From Picocystis sp. L7 (taxonomy: Eukaryota; Chlorophyta; Picocystophyceae; Picocystales; Picocystaceae): 64,000 nt of DNA. This document shows positions 27,403 to 38,778 of this stretch, in pieces (the stretch's first letter is position 1; each line of letters begins with the position of its first letter). The notes below the pieces were generated by a model. That model saw only the letters and a program-made list of their open reading frames with translations, did no database searches and was not told the DNA's origin. The stretch spans positions 1 to 64,000 of the forward strand of contig QXJR01000026.1 of the NCBI GenBank assembly GCA_020975725.1, in the 5' to 3' direction. The translations under genes and the position numbers were made by a program.

Positions 27403-28908
27403 CTACTCTTGCTCGGGACCGGCCAGGGGCGTCAACTCCATCTCGTCCTGCAAAGTAAACAATGGTGTCAGGTACTTCTTGTCCAGAGACGCGAACCCGA
27501 CGGTGGGATCGAATCCAGCAGCCCCGTGACTTGCGTCTGCCTCGAACTCCCCACCGGTTGGATTTCCTGGAGGGAAACGTGTGCCGTGCGCCATCCCGTT
27601 ACCCCGCTCAGGGCCACATTGGATGTCCATCCTCTGCAGAGCCCAAGTGGTCAACCCCCCGATGACGAATACCGTGAAAAGAATGACCACGATCGTCATG
27701 GTCATGATGGCGTTTCCACCGCTCGGTCCCAATTGGTGTGTGGCTTGAACTGCCAGTGCGAAGGCCACCGGACCACGGAGTCCGCTGAACCACAGCATTT
27801 GCAAGTGGTTGCTGGGTACCTTCCCCCCCGTTGCACGTGTACGATTGATCAAAGCACCACAAGGAAAGACGTTGGCTGCCCGGCCTATGAAAATTGCAAA
27901 CAGCCCGAACAGGGCGAGCGTGGCGTGCCTCCAGGATTGGTCCTCCAAAAACACTGATGCGCCGATGTAGATGAACACGAACGTTTCTGCAAGTTTGGCC
28001 AAAATTTTGAAGAAGGAAAAGGACGCACCGGCTGCGGCACTGGATAGATTCTTCACGGTGTAATGGGCCATCACAATGCCGCAAAAGAGGATGGCCACGA
28101 TGCCAGAGAGCCCAATCCCTTCCGACAGCATGTAGGCACAGTATGGGAAGCACACGAGCACGCAGCTCTCCAGCAGCCCCTCCCCCGCTCCTTCCTGTTC
28201 CAACCTCACGGTTTTGAACAGGATTGCGCTGAGCAGGGCGATCAGCACGCCCACGCACATGGACCCAAGGAAGATCCAAACGAACGTCCCGCAAGCAGCG
28301 AGGATGCTTGGGGAAGGCACCTTGGCATCCTGGATGGAAGCCAGTGTTCCGTAGAGCACGATGGCCACGGCATCGTTGAGGACGGACTCGCCAAAGACCA
28401 GCGCGTACATGTCCTTTTCCACCTGCAGCTCCTGGAAGGTGGAGAGCACGGTGACGGGATCGGTGGCACTGATGAGCGCGCCGAACATGAGGCACGGCAC
28501 GAGATCGAGGGGGTACGCCAGGTTCAATTTTCCGGCGACGTACAGGAGCCCTCCCACGGCCAGTGTGGACAGCAGGGTTCCGAGGAAGGCGAACGTGCAG
28601 ATGGCTCCGAAGTTCTTGAAGAAGGGTTTGGGTTTCATGGTGAATCCGGATTCGAAGATGATGGGCGGCAGCAGGAAGAGGAAGAAGAACTGTTCTTGGA
28701 ACCTCATCCATTTGCTTTCCCTTGGATTGTTTTGGACGGCGTAGGCCACCATTCCCGCGGCCATGCCGAGTGCGAGCGCGGTTCCCGTTTCGTGTCCACC
28801 CCTTTTTCTCCACTTGTGCATGGCTTGTCCGATCAGCAACGTCCCCAGCAGCACGCCCATCATGGCCAGCACTTCCAACCCTTCCATTTCTCCTTGTGTT
28901 TGTGCCAT
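27403..28908 (-). CDS. Na+(K+)/H+ exchanger, endosomal NHE/NHX type
   Basis: Single exon, 501 aa, cation:proton antiporter 1 family with about 12 membrane helices. The amiloride-region motif is FLFLLPPIIFESGF. The ion-translocation core contains SATDPVTVLSTFQ and FGESVLNDAVAIV, whose ND pair is the carboxylate site of electroneutral exchangers. SGLRGPVAFALAV is the conserved glycine-arginine helix. The pattern is closest to intracellular NHE6/7/9 and plant NHX5/6, which regulate Golgi/endosome pH and K+. The cytosolic tail is short (~75 residues) compared with animal plasma-membrane NHEs. The first ATG gives a membrane helix shortly after, as expected. Divergent from the TPR gene. Confidence 0.92.
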   Translation of the reverse strand: MAQTQGEMEGLEVLAMMGVLLGTLLIGQAMHKWRKRGGHETGTALALGMAAGMVAYAVQNNPRESKWMRFQEQFFFLFLLPPIIFESGFTMKPKPFFKNFGAICTFAFLGTLLSTLAVGGLLYVAGKLNLAYPLDLVPCLMFGALISATDPVTVLSTFQELQVEKDMYALVFGESVLNDAVAIVLYGTLASIQDAKVPSPSILAACGTFVWIFLGSMCVGVLIALLSAILFKTVRLEQEGAGEGLLESCVLVCFPYCAYMLSEGIGLSGIVAILFCGIVMAHYTVKNLSSAAAGASFSFFKILAKLAETFVFIYIGASVFLEDQSWRHATLALFGLFAIFIGRAANVFPCGALINRTRATGGKVPSNHLQMLWFSGLRGPVAFALAVQATHQLGPSGGNAIMTMTIVVILFTVFVIGGLTTWALQRMDIQCGPERGNGMAHGTRFPPGNPTGGEFEADASHGAAGFDPTVGFASLDKKYLTPLFTLQDEMELTPLAGPEQE

Positions 28909-29382
28909 GCCGATCCTTCGTATGCTCTTTTCTCCCTCCCACCCTGTTCTGCGAATGTTTCTGTCCCTTCCTCGTTCGTTGTTGGTTCGTGCGATCCCAC
29001 CACCGTTGCGATGGCGTTGCTTCGCGTGTTTGCGACGTGCGTCGACCCACTCTCCCTCTCCCTCTCTGGGTTCACCCTCGTGGAGTGCATTGGATCCCTG
29101 CCTACCTTCTGGTTCGGGAGGAGGGGAGACCGCACGTCCAGGGTCCCCATTCCCATCCCTGACCCCATCGCATCCCCCGATTGCTGGGGAGGGTGCCCGG
29201 TTGGGTGCATCGGGGTAGAAGGGGACTCGACACCCTTTCCGGTCCTTCTCTCTCCCTCTCTCTCCCTCTCCCTCTCGACCTGTCCTTCACCACCTCTCTC
29301 TCTCCCAACCTCTCTCCCTCTCTCCACCTCCCTCAACCCCTCCCTGTCCCTCTCGACCTGTGTTTCGTCGGTACTTGGTGCG
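28909..29382. promoter_or_regulatory. divergent promoter region of NHE and TPR with polypyrimidine tracts
   Basis: 474 bp. On the plus strand 29245-29360 is almost pure C/T (CTCTCC and CCCTCT repeats) and ends close to the TPR start; a shorter tract lies at ~29050. No gene seen. Confidence 0.6.
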
Positions 29383-32300
29383 ATGGCGGTGGCGGAGAGG
29401 GAATCGAAGGTGGTGTCTGCACTCGAAGAGCAGATCGAAAGACTCCAAGCCGAGGTGAGGAGGTATATCCGAAGGAAACGAAGAAGGACCAAGCCATGGT
29501 GAACGTGGTGGAACGACAGCACCCAAGGAGACGATCCTGAACGAATGACACGCAACGCGACACCAAAGACGAACACGAGACGCATCCGAAGAAGGAACAG
29601 GCACGTGCCCGACACGGGAAAGACAAGACGCACGGAACTGACCCCGTTCGTGTACGACGAAACGCACGCGAACAGGCAGAAGCAGCAGAGATCCATTTCG
29701 AACAGACGTGCCAGGTGCGTCGAAAGCCGCGATGCATACGAAACACAAAAGCGCCCAAGGAAAACCGAAACCAGACACGCCATGCAAACGCGAACATGCG
29801 AAAAAAAAGAAGGGAAACAGGAAACGAGACGCTGACGCGCGACGTGCGCCCTGAAAAACGCGGAACACAGTCCTTGGAATCCAGGTATGCTCACCTGTCT
29901 CAAGAACACGAAGCTACCGTGGCCGAAAGGGAAAGACTCAAAAGGGAAGCCGTCCAAAAGAACGAACAGATCAACCTGGTGGAGAAAAAAGCCGCTGATG
30001 CAGAAAACCTCCTGCTGGAGAAGACGAGGGCCATGGATCGACAAAGCGTGGAAGTCAGGGAGCTGCAGAACGACAAAAGATCGCTCCTCCAATTGCTAGA
30101 CCAAAGGAACGATGAACTGGCAGAAGCCAAAGCCAATGCAAAGGCTTACCTGGACAAGATCCTGGTCATCACGGAAGAAGGCAGCCAAGCCAGGACGAAG
30201 CTGAGAGACGTCGAATCCGAAGCCGCCAACAAAGAGAGAGCGCTCGTACGCGTGCGACAGGAGAAGGAAAACGTCGAGAGGCACAGCAACTGGCTGAACG
30301 AAGAGCTGGAGGCCAAGTCAGCCACCCTGCTTTCCGAAAGAAAGCAACATGCCGCAGAAAAAATGCAGCTCAAGTCCAGGATAGGGGAATTGGAAGCCAG
30401 CGTGCAGGAGATGCAGATGCAGAACACGAGGCTGAAAGAGTCCTCCAAATACCAGGAATCCAAGGCAGAAGAGATGCTGGAAAAACTAAGGGAAAATGCG
30501 GAACGACTGTCCTCTACGGAGACCCACTACGAGGAGGAATTAGCCACGGCCCAGAGGTTGGCCCAACTGCACAAAGAGAATGCAGACGAGTCAACTGCGC
30601 GAGTGAACGAACTAGAGAACATCCTCAAATCGCTTCAAAGCGAGCTCAAGCAATTGTCCGATCAGCATCGACAGGAAGTCCTTAGAGTCAAGTCTGAATG
30701 CGAGGAAGCAAAGAAGCAGGCGCGGGAGAGCGAGCAGCGATTGCAACAATCAGTGAGGGAGGTCGCCGAGTCCCCTGGGCTTCAAACTCCCAGGGTGCCT
30801 CAGGCTACTCTCAGACCCCCTGGTAGTGAAGACTTTCTCCAGTCACCTAACCTATCAGGAACGCCCTTTCAAGCGCTCACTCCCTCTGCTGCATATTCAA
30901 AGTATGCAGAAGCAGCAGACGCCTGGAGACAGGAGCGCGCTGAACGTCGGCGCCTGCAGTCCTACCTGGATGAAATCATGGCGGAGCTAGAGAAGAAGGC
31001 TCCGTTGATCGAATCTCAACAAGAGGAATATGAACGCCTGCTTGAAAGCCATTCCCAAATTTCTGCCCGCCTGGAGAGTGCTGCATCCGAGAAACGTCAC
31101 TTGGAGGCCCTGTTGACTCAGTCGAAAGCTTCGCTGCAAAAGGAGAGCAGGGCCCGAAAGCTGGCCGAAACGCACGCACTGGACGCGAACAAGCAGCTGC
31201 GGCGCTTGCTGGTTGAAAACGAACGCCTGCGGGGCGTACATACGGAAACAGACTATTCTCTTGAGACTGAAGCAGAGAGCACGTTGGTGGATGCAAACTC
31301 TGTCATTTCTATGGAGCTTGTGGAGTACGGCAGTGTAGTAGAAATGCAGGAGCAAAATCGCAAGCTGTTAGCTGTCGCAAGGCAACTTGCCGCAGACCGT
31401 GAGGCAGAGGAGAAGGAAAGAACCAAGAAGATAGAAGAGGCAATATCCGAGCAGACCAGGGCAATCAGCCAAGAGTTGGATGCACTCAAGGAGCAACGAG
31501 AAAGGCAGATGGTGTTGGTGGAGCAGATTGCACGACAGCGAGATCTCTATCGCTCATTGTTACACGACAAAGGTCATGCGGGAGGAAACAACGTTGAGGG
31601 GGAAGATGACCAGCAGCAGCTTGGAGCAGGTGCGATCCGCAGGCTGTCGGGGCATTTCAACGATCCATCCACATCAGAAGAGGCGGCGTTTAAAGATCTG
31701 CAGCAGGAGTACGAGCAATACAAAAAAGATTCTGGAGAGAACCTGTCAATGTTGAGAAAAGAAATGGATACCTTGCAGGGACAGCTGTCTGCTATTCGCT
31801 CGGAGGCTTCTCGGCATCGCGCCGCTGCAGAATTTCAGCAGCAGCGCTATGAAATGCTGGCGGATAACATGAAGTCCCAGAGAGCAGAGCTTGACTCCGT
31901 GGTCTCTCAGCTGATGTCCGCTCGCAACTCCGCTTCTCAGTCGGAGCAACGTGCCGCAGTACTCATGGCGGAGCTGAACGCTGCGCTTGACTCGGCCAAA
32001 CAAGAGTCTGCACGAGCAAACCTTTTGCAGTCAGAGAGAGACTCTCTGGAGCGTATGCACAGCAAAGATGCCGACCGTATCTCCTCCCTGACCGAAGAAA
32101 AGTACAAGTTGATAGCAGAAGCAGAAGGAGCAAGGCAGTTGTGTGACATGGAACGTGATGCATCCAACAAAGCCCAACAGCGTATGTCGGAGCAGCTTCA
32201 GCAGATGCAGAACGAGTGGACGAACGCTCCGAGGGAACTTGCATTGGAAAGAACCCGGGCACGAGACTCTTCCAGTGCAAATGCCGTGCATGCGCAGAAG

Positions 32301-35300
32301 TTGGAGGAGCTAAAGGATGCCCTTCAGAAGGAAGTGGCAGAGGAGAAACAGATGCGGATGGAGGCAGAGAAGCAGGCCGAAATAGCCAGTGCGAAAGTAT
32401 CAGTGATGCAGCAGCAGGTTCAAACGGCAGAAGAAACCCTCTCACAAGTTGTGAGGTCCAGGGAAAAAGCTGCGCTTGGAGCCGGAAAGTCTGCTCCTGC
32501 TGCCGGGGACGCTCCGGCAGATCAGGCCGACCTGGACGCCCAAGTGGCCTCCCTGAAGGAAGAGCTCGCGGAAGCGAAAGAGGCTGCTGCTGCTGCAGAC
32601 GCCCATGCTGCTCAATACAAAGCCATTGCTTCTGCAGCCGATGAATCCTTGAATAAGACCAAGGAGACGATGGATGATCTCCAGAAGTCTGTTGCACGAC
32701 TGAAAGAGGAGAACGAAAACTCGCAGTCTGTCCTCCGGGAGAAGCTGGAGGCCACCCAGAGGGAACTTGCTGATGCACGCAAGCAAGCCGCTGAGTCCAT
32801 TGCAGAGGCGCAAGCAGCAGCAGAGGCAGCCCAACAAGAGCTGGAAAAGCTGAAGGCGGACGTGACCAGCGGGAAGCACAACGTCGCCAACTACGAGGAA
32901 CAGATCAGGGTGTTGAAGGCCGACGTGGAGGAGCACCACCGACAGTGGCGCGCAGCTCAGAACAGCTACGAGCGCGAACTCCTTCTCCACGCAGAAGATG
33001 TGAAGAAGCTTTCAGCATTGGAGCAGGAGGTGGAGCAGTCCAAGTCCAAAATCCAGGCGGTGCAGGCCGAGCGAGAAGATGCCCTTATCAAGGCGCAGGA
33101 GTCCAAGCAGGGGAGGGCCCAATTGGACGCGGAGATGAAGCAGGCCGTTGAGCTCCTGGAAGGGAGGTGCAAATCCCTGGAGAAGCAGAACGACCTTATG
33201 CACAAGCAGCTCGAGAAGTTCGAGACCGCATCCGGTCGTTCCGAAGAACCAGGCAGCGAGGAGGGACCCAGCGGGAGTCCACCGCTCGTCGAGCTCAATG
33301 AGGTGGTGAGGTTCTTGCGCAGGGAGAAGGAAACTTTGTCGGTGCAGCTGTCGCTGGCCCAGCAGGAGAGGGCGCGCCTGGTTCAGCGGGCGGAGCATGC
33401 ACGGAGGGAGGCAGAGGATGCCAAGGGTCAGCTTGCGTCCCTGAAGTCTGAGTACGAAGGCTTGGAAGAGAAGGAAAGCTTCGGGCAGCAACGCAAGACG
33501 TTGGAAGAGCAGGTCAATCTCCTCAGGGAGTCGAATGTTGCACTCAGAGCCGAGTCGACGCAAGCGAATGCCCAGGTCTCACATCTCCGCAAGCAGTACG
33601 AAGCACTCCAGTCCGAATTGGAACCCCTAAAAGTAGTGGAAGCGAGGTGCAAGGCCGACTTGGAGGCCAAGGAGACGGAGCTGGATCTGAAAGCTAAGGA
33701 AGCAGCCAGGTGGAAGCAACGTGCGCAGCAGCTCCTCGAAAAGTATGGACAGGTGGATCACGGGGAGCACCAGCGCGTGTTGGAGGAGCTCTCCGCGGCC
33801 AAGAAGGCAATTGAAGATGCGAAAGCAGAGCACGAGAGGGCCATCAAGGAACTCTCTGAAAAGCACGAGCAACAAGTCGCATCTTTGAAGAAGGACAACG
33901 AGAAAGTGCGCCAGATGGAGAACCTCCACGCCCGTCAAATATCGGTCGTGTACAATCCTCAAAAGAAGGATCTCAAGGCATGGAAAGAGGAGCAGGATCA
34001 GCTGAGAGCGCGGCTCGCCGAGCTTGAAAAGGCGGTCGTATCCGAAAGGACCGGTAGCGAGCAGAAAGCCGCCGCACAGAAGATCGAGAAGGAGGCAAAG
34101 GAAAAGGCGCGCCAAGAAATGGAGAAGGAGCAGACCCGCCTGCGCTCTGAGCTCACCCGATACAGCGACCAGCTCAAGAAGATGTCCGAGCGCCTTACCG
34201 CCGCGCATGCCGCCAAAGCGGAACTCGCGGATTTCAAGACCAGGGTGGGAACCCTGGAATCGGAGAAGGGAACACTGGAGCAGAAACTGAAGGACAGCGA
34301 GCTGGAAGTGGCGCGTGCCAAGAGCGCGCTGGTGGCGGCGGTGAGGAAGTCTTCTCAGACCGGGCCGGTCGAGCGCAAGCCCAAGCAACCCATTCCCTCC
34401 GTGACGGGCAAGCAGGCCGTGCAAGCCCCACCGCCGACCGAGAGGGAGACAAAGGATGCGAAATGGGAGGAACCAGTCCGAGAAGAGGAGGCGCCAGGAG
34501 AAGAGACAGAGCACGAGGAGGAAGGTGATGGAGCCGAAGAGGAAGGCGAGTACCCACCGACGGGAGACGAGGAAGATGCCCACGGCCAGGATTTGGAGGT
34601 GGATGTGCCAGCGACCGACCAGGCGACCGGTGCTGGTGAGCCCGCGGACGCGGATGCGACCATCCAGGCCCCTCCAGCCACCGGTGTCGAAGGTACCGCG
34701 ACCGATCCGGTGGGGACCAAGCAGGTGCGCAAGGCATCGGAAGCAGGTTTGGGCGAGGAGCCGGGTTCCTCCAAGCGTCCGCGCGGGACCCTCAGCCCAG
34801 AGGCACCCGCGTTTGTTCCCAAGAGCAACGAACCGCCCAGCGTTGCCGAGGCCCCGTCCTCCTTGCCAGAGGACAAGGGGGCGGCGGAAATGGAGGCCGT
34901 CGAGGAAGAAGATCCAGGGAGGGAGGAAGAGGAGGCAACCAGTGAAGAAGATCAGGAGGAGGGAGAGATGGACCAGGAAGGAGCGGAAGAGGGAGAGTCC
35001 GAGGAAGAGGAGGAAGGCGCATATCCTGCGGACAAGGAGAAGGAGGTCGAGTCCGAAGCGGAGCCTGGTCAATACGCCAGCGCGGAGGAGGGGGAGCTGC
35101 CCGGAGGCGAGGCATCCAACAAGCCGGAGGGAGAAGGAGAGCGATGGGATCGCGAGGCGGACAAAGGAAAAGTCCCCGCTCCACCGGGCACGGCTCCATC
35201 CATGCCTGCGGGCACGACCGGTGGCTCGGCGGAGAAGAGCGAGCAAGGCAAGCACAAAAGTTTCGAGCGCATCACCTTCAAGCCCAAGCCTCCCAAGTCC

Positions 35301-35549
35301 AAGGAGATCAAAACCACGGCTGGAGGTTCCACCCCCGGCTCGGCAACCGCGGCCAGGGGCGCGGCACGCACCGCCGCGCGTGGCACCGGCTCGAGCGCCG
35401 GCGTGGGACGTGGGAACGTCCCCTCCGATGCCGCCCCTCCTTCTGCACATGGGGCGACGCGTGGTCGGGGTCGGGGCCGTCGGGGTCGCAACAAAGGCGG
35501 TCCGTCTGGCGGGGGCGGGGATCCATCCAAAGGGAACGAAGCGAATTGA
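29383..35549 (+). CDS. TPR: nuclear pore basket protein, TPR/NUA/Mlp family
   Basis: Exon 1 29383-29454 (MAVAERESKVVSALEEQ and on, 24 codons), exon 2 29871-35549. The 416-bp intron is phase 0, donor GTGAGG, acceptor ACAG, with CTGAC 34 nt upstream. The product is 1916 aa. Residues 1 to ~1500 are nearly continuous coiled coil. Family landmarks are HSNWLNEELEAKSATLL (~163), YEEELATAQRLAQLHKENAD (~245) and YSKYAEAADAWRQERAERRR (~366), all matching plant NUA and animal TPR. Residues ~1510-1830 are acidic and Pro-rich; the tail is Arg/Gly-rich (RGRGRGRRGRNKGG). The protein is expected to line the nuclear basket and act in mRNA export and checkpoint control. The long acidic tail resembles animal TPR. 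It is the largest gene of the right-hand region. Confidence 0.92.
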
Positions 35550-36019
35550 AGGCCGCAGAGGCGCATGGCGACGCGTCGCACCTCGGCGTGCGTGTCCATC
35601 GAGGTGGCAACCGAGGACGTCGGTGTGGCCAGACCGTCCAAACCGTGTGGTGGGCTCTTGCGTCCACGTCCCGCCTTGTCGTGTGACCCCGTCCTCGGGT
35701 CCGGGGAGCGACGCTCGGCACCTCTTCCTGGGACGATGGAGGACGTTCTGCCCACGTGCATCAGATCCTACGTTTCTATTTTATTGGTGTGGGGCCCGAC
35801 CTCGACGACGGTTGGGGTCGCTCCTTCGTTTGTTTCTTGGATCCCCTCGACGACCCTCGGGGGTGGATGGTGTTCCCTCCTACCCATCCTTTCTCTTTCT
35901 CTTTCTCGTCCGTGCGTTGGGTACCTCGTCGATGCGTTTGCGTCTCTCCCGGGAGGACCCTTCCGTTCATGGCGGGTGCATCGCATCCCATCGGGCGGCA
36001 CGCTCGTGGTTCCCACCGC
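35550..36019. other. intergenic region between convergent genes
   Basis: 470 bp between the TPR stop and the stop of the minus-strand hypothetical gene. It should hold both 3' ends. No coding-like frame or repeat is recognised. Confidence 0.5.
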
Positions 36020-36637
36020 TCAGTCTTCTTCACCTTCTTCGATCCTTTCCTGGAGGGTGCGTGCGGCGTCCAGGATCTTCTTCACTTTGACACCGGCATC
36101 GCTTTTTTTCTGTTCTGGATCCAAGGTGGACCACAACGCTTGGACTTCTTCCACGAATTCATGCGGTGGGATCCTTTCCATCGTTCCTGGTTCCACGACG
36201 GGTGTGCGCCTGCGCGATCCTCGGACGGTCTCGGAGGCGATGCGAAACACGTCCGCGTGCTGCCAGCGTTGCACGTCCACGTCTTCTGCGGCTTCCTCCA
36301 CGCCCATGAGCGCGCCTTTCAACCGCTGGGCCGCGGCTTTGGGCGATTCGCGCAGCATCGCGTCCAACAGCCGCATGCTCCTCGTGGCCTTCCGACGCGC
36401 GTGTCGGGAGGCGATGGCACGCACCAGCAGCTCGAAGGCACGTGTGCGTTCCGGATCTCCACGACACGCTTCCACCTCGTGACGTGCGCGTGCGGCTTCC
36501 ACCAAGGTCTCGTCGAGCAATCCGGCGCGCTCCACGGCGTCCATGGCCGCTTCCCACTCCGCGCCTGCGCTCGCCACCGTCCTCAGCGCCACCAGCGCAC
36601 GCGTCCATGCGTTGTCTTGGATCGGATAGGACGCCAT
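36020..36637 (-). CDS. hypothetical helical protein (205 aa)
   Basis: Open from ATG 36637 (MASYPIQDNAWTRALVALR) to a stop at 36020. It is strongly coding-like, Ala/Arg/Glu-rich, and predicted largely helical, perhaps ARM- or TPR-like, ending in an acidic tail (EERIEEGEED-like). HEFVEEVQALWSTLDPEQKK near the C-terminus looks conserved but I recognise no family. The frame continues upstream through T-poor DNA, so an upstream coding exon is possible. The sense sequence has GAAGCAG 24 bases before the ATG, a possible acceptor for a 5' leader intron, but no CTGAC is near. Start therefore moderately sure. Confidence 0.6.
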   Translation of the reverse strand: MASYPIQDNAWTRALVALRTVASAGAEWEAAMDAVERAGLLDETLVEAARARHEVEACRGDPERTRAFELLVRAIASRHARRKATRSMRLLDAMLRESPKAAAQRLKGALMGVEEAAEDVDVQRWQHADVFRIASETVRGSRRRTPVVEPGTMERIPPHEFVEEVQALWSTLDPEQKKSDAGVKVKKILDAARTLQERIEEGEED

Positions 36638-37404
36638 GGAAGCTCGAGATCCTCCTGCTTCGCCATCGCCTTCGTCTTCGACGCATGCGTTTCGCAAGGA
36701 ACGCGAAAGGCGCTGGTCCCAGGATTCCGACGCGCCTGGTTTCGGATCCGTCGACGGTTCGGCACGTGCGCGCCACCTCGTGCGCGCCTTCCTCCGTCCC
36801 TCCACGTGCACGCCTCCCACCAAGGGACGCGTCGTTCGCCGTGTCCGAGGCGCGGACGCGCGCACCTTCGTCGGCATGTCGCGAACCACGTGTGGGATGG
36901 GTCCAAGTGGAAACAGGACGGAACCCACCCACCATGGCGATGGTGGATCCATGGCGAACGCCAAGAGGACATCCAATGCAGGGAAAGGCAAGGGGCTCGT
37001 AGTAGACCAGGGTGGTAAACTCGTGGGGGAATGTTGGATGGACGTGGAAATCCAGTAGCACACACGACCTGGACCGTCCACCCACCACCCGTGCAAAAGA
37101 GGGTGCGCAGACCTGGCGGCATGGATCCCCAACCGACGCGATCGGAGGATCGAAGGAGACACGGTCCGCGGTGGCGGGTCCAGGTTCGTGCGAACAAAGC
37201 GCGGACGATCCCGGACCACGCGTACAAAAAGAACGGGACCACTGCTCCCATTCCCATCGCCTTTGACTCGCCGCCGGTGAACGAGTGGAGAGCCAACACG
37301 TGCATGTCCACGGAAGAAGATAGGTGCGGTCCGTGTGGTCTCCGTCCGAGTGCTCGTGCTCCCCTCCTCTCCTACGAACGCCTCGAGGGAGGACCCTCTC
37401 CAGG
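36638..37404. other. upstream region of the 205-aa gene, no separate gene seen
   Basis: 767 bp between two minus-strand genes. The part next to the gene is poor in T on the minus strand, like the first introns elsewhere in the window, so a leader exon and intron may lie here. Long frames on both strands are explained by that composition. Confidence 0.5.
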
Positions 37405-38112
37405 CTACCTGTCGTCCGATGGTTCGTAATCTGGATTCTCCCAATACAGCAGCGTGGCCCAGTTGTCGCTGGCGGAGTCTTCCAGGTACTGGTGGAGGAG
37501 ACCACGCACTTGAAACCCGTTGCGGAGCTGGAAGCTGAGGGTGGGATCCACGAGCTCTCCTCGCACAACTTTGTCCACGTACGTCTGCACGTTCATCCGT
37601 CCTCGCCATCGGGCGTATCCAGGGAGCAGTCCACCTGCCACCACGCCCTTTTTGTTGTGTTCCACGGCCACTCGCTTCCTGGAATCGTACAGCATGGTTC
37701 CCAGCCCTCTCCTGCGATGATCGGGATGCACGCTGATGTCTGCACCGTAGTAATAGTCCCCGTGAGGATCGTGCCCGGCAAAGGTGAGCCGATCGGTGAT
37801 GTCTTGAAAGGTGTGTTGGGGACGGTCGAGGTCGAGGTGGACGAAGAGCCCCGAGTTCATGCCGACGACTTCGCCTGTGCGTAGGTCGATGGCGACGTGT
37901 TGTCCTTGTGGGAAGGTCTTCCAGTGGCGTTCGAAGTGGTCCCGGTTCATCAGCTCTCCTTGGCCCAGGGTTGGATAGCAGATCTCCTGCAGTCGTTCCA
38001 TCGGTCCGAAGTGTTCCGGCCTCGCCTGCACCACCTCCACATCCGTGGTTTCGCGTTCCATGAGCTTGGTTGCCATCGACTTGGCATCCATCGCGGTTGG
38101 CAATTCGTTCAT
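37405..38112 (-). CDS. GNAT-family N-acetyltransferase
   Basis: Single exon, 235 aa from ATG 38112 (MNELPTAMDAKSMATKLMER). The acetyl-CoA binding motif A is clear: GADISVHPDHRRRGLGTMLYD, with the R-x-x-G-x-G/A loop as RRRGLGT at about residues 140-146. An earlier strand, EVVGMNSGLFVHLD, fits beta-strand 4 region changes of GNAT folds. The C-terminal part (GFQVRGLLHQYLEDS, ATLLYWEN) resembles bacterial and algal stand-alone acetyltransferases that follow the pattern of a small-molecule or peptide substrate; the substrate is unknown. The upstream frame is open but lacks coding character, so I take the internal ATG. Three alternative in-frame ATGs follow within 20 codons. Confidence 0.8.
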   Translation of the reverse strand: MNELPTAMDAKSMATKLMERETTDVEVVQARPEHFGPMERLQEICYPTLGQGELMNRDHFERHWKTFPQGQHVAIDLRTGEVVGMNSGLFVHLDLDRPQHTFQDITDRLTFAGHDPHGDYYYGADISVHPDHRRRGLGTMLYDSRKRVAVEHNKKGVVAGGLLPGYARWRGRMNVQTYVDKVVRGELVDPTLSFQLRNGFQVRGLLHQYLEDSASDNWATLLYWENPDYEPSDDR

Positions 38113-38778
38113 CCCCGTACTAGACCGACCCAAGGGAGGATGGGAGGGGTCGAGCAGGGAGGACCACAGGGACCCCGCCCCCGCCTCCTCGACGGGGGAT
38201 GGATCGGACCCGGGGGAGAGGAGGGAGAGACCCCCGGAGAAAGGCGTCCCGTTTCGCACGGGAGCGACGAGGAAAGGGGGGGAGGAAGGATGCCACGAAA
38301 CCAAGTGCACCACGATGCAGGATGGAGACACCAGGTGGGGAGGATCCCACCATGTCCAGGAACACACCTCCGATGCTATGAAGCAGGATCCAATGCAACG
38401 ACGAGGCGCAAAAAAAAAAACAAGAGATCGTAAGATCCCAAATACTCGTACCTATCCACTACAAAAACGAGCAAGGGCCACGCGAAAGGTCGTCCCTTCC
38501 AGCCAAGCGGTCCACAGATGACGTGCTGAACGAGAACCAAAAAAACAAATGGGTCGGTGTGAGATCTAACGTACCGCAGGGCACATCCGTCGTCGGACAG
38601 GCCGCGCCCTTGGACGCGGGGACGGACGCGCGTTGTCCCAGCAGCAACCCACAACCGCCTCGTTTTCCCTATTATCATCAAGATGTTATTCCACACCCTT
38701 CCATCGGAGGCCGCCACGCAGAGGGCCAGCGCCACCGATCGAACCGTTCGGGGGTGGAAGGCACAGGCTGCCGGTGCT
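38113..38778. other. intergenic region, no gene seen
   Basis: 666 bp between two minus-strand genes. It has an A run at ~38408-38421 and G/C-rich blocks with GGATCCCAC (38340). No coding-like frame. Confidence 0.5.

Noticed and set aside
34456-36090. Plus-strand Arg/Lys-rich open frame overlapping the end of TPR
   Set aside because: A frame-shifted shadow of the acidic TPR tail; the TPR frame is continuous and family-like.
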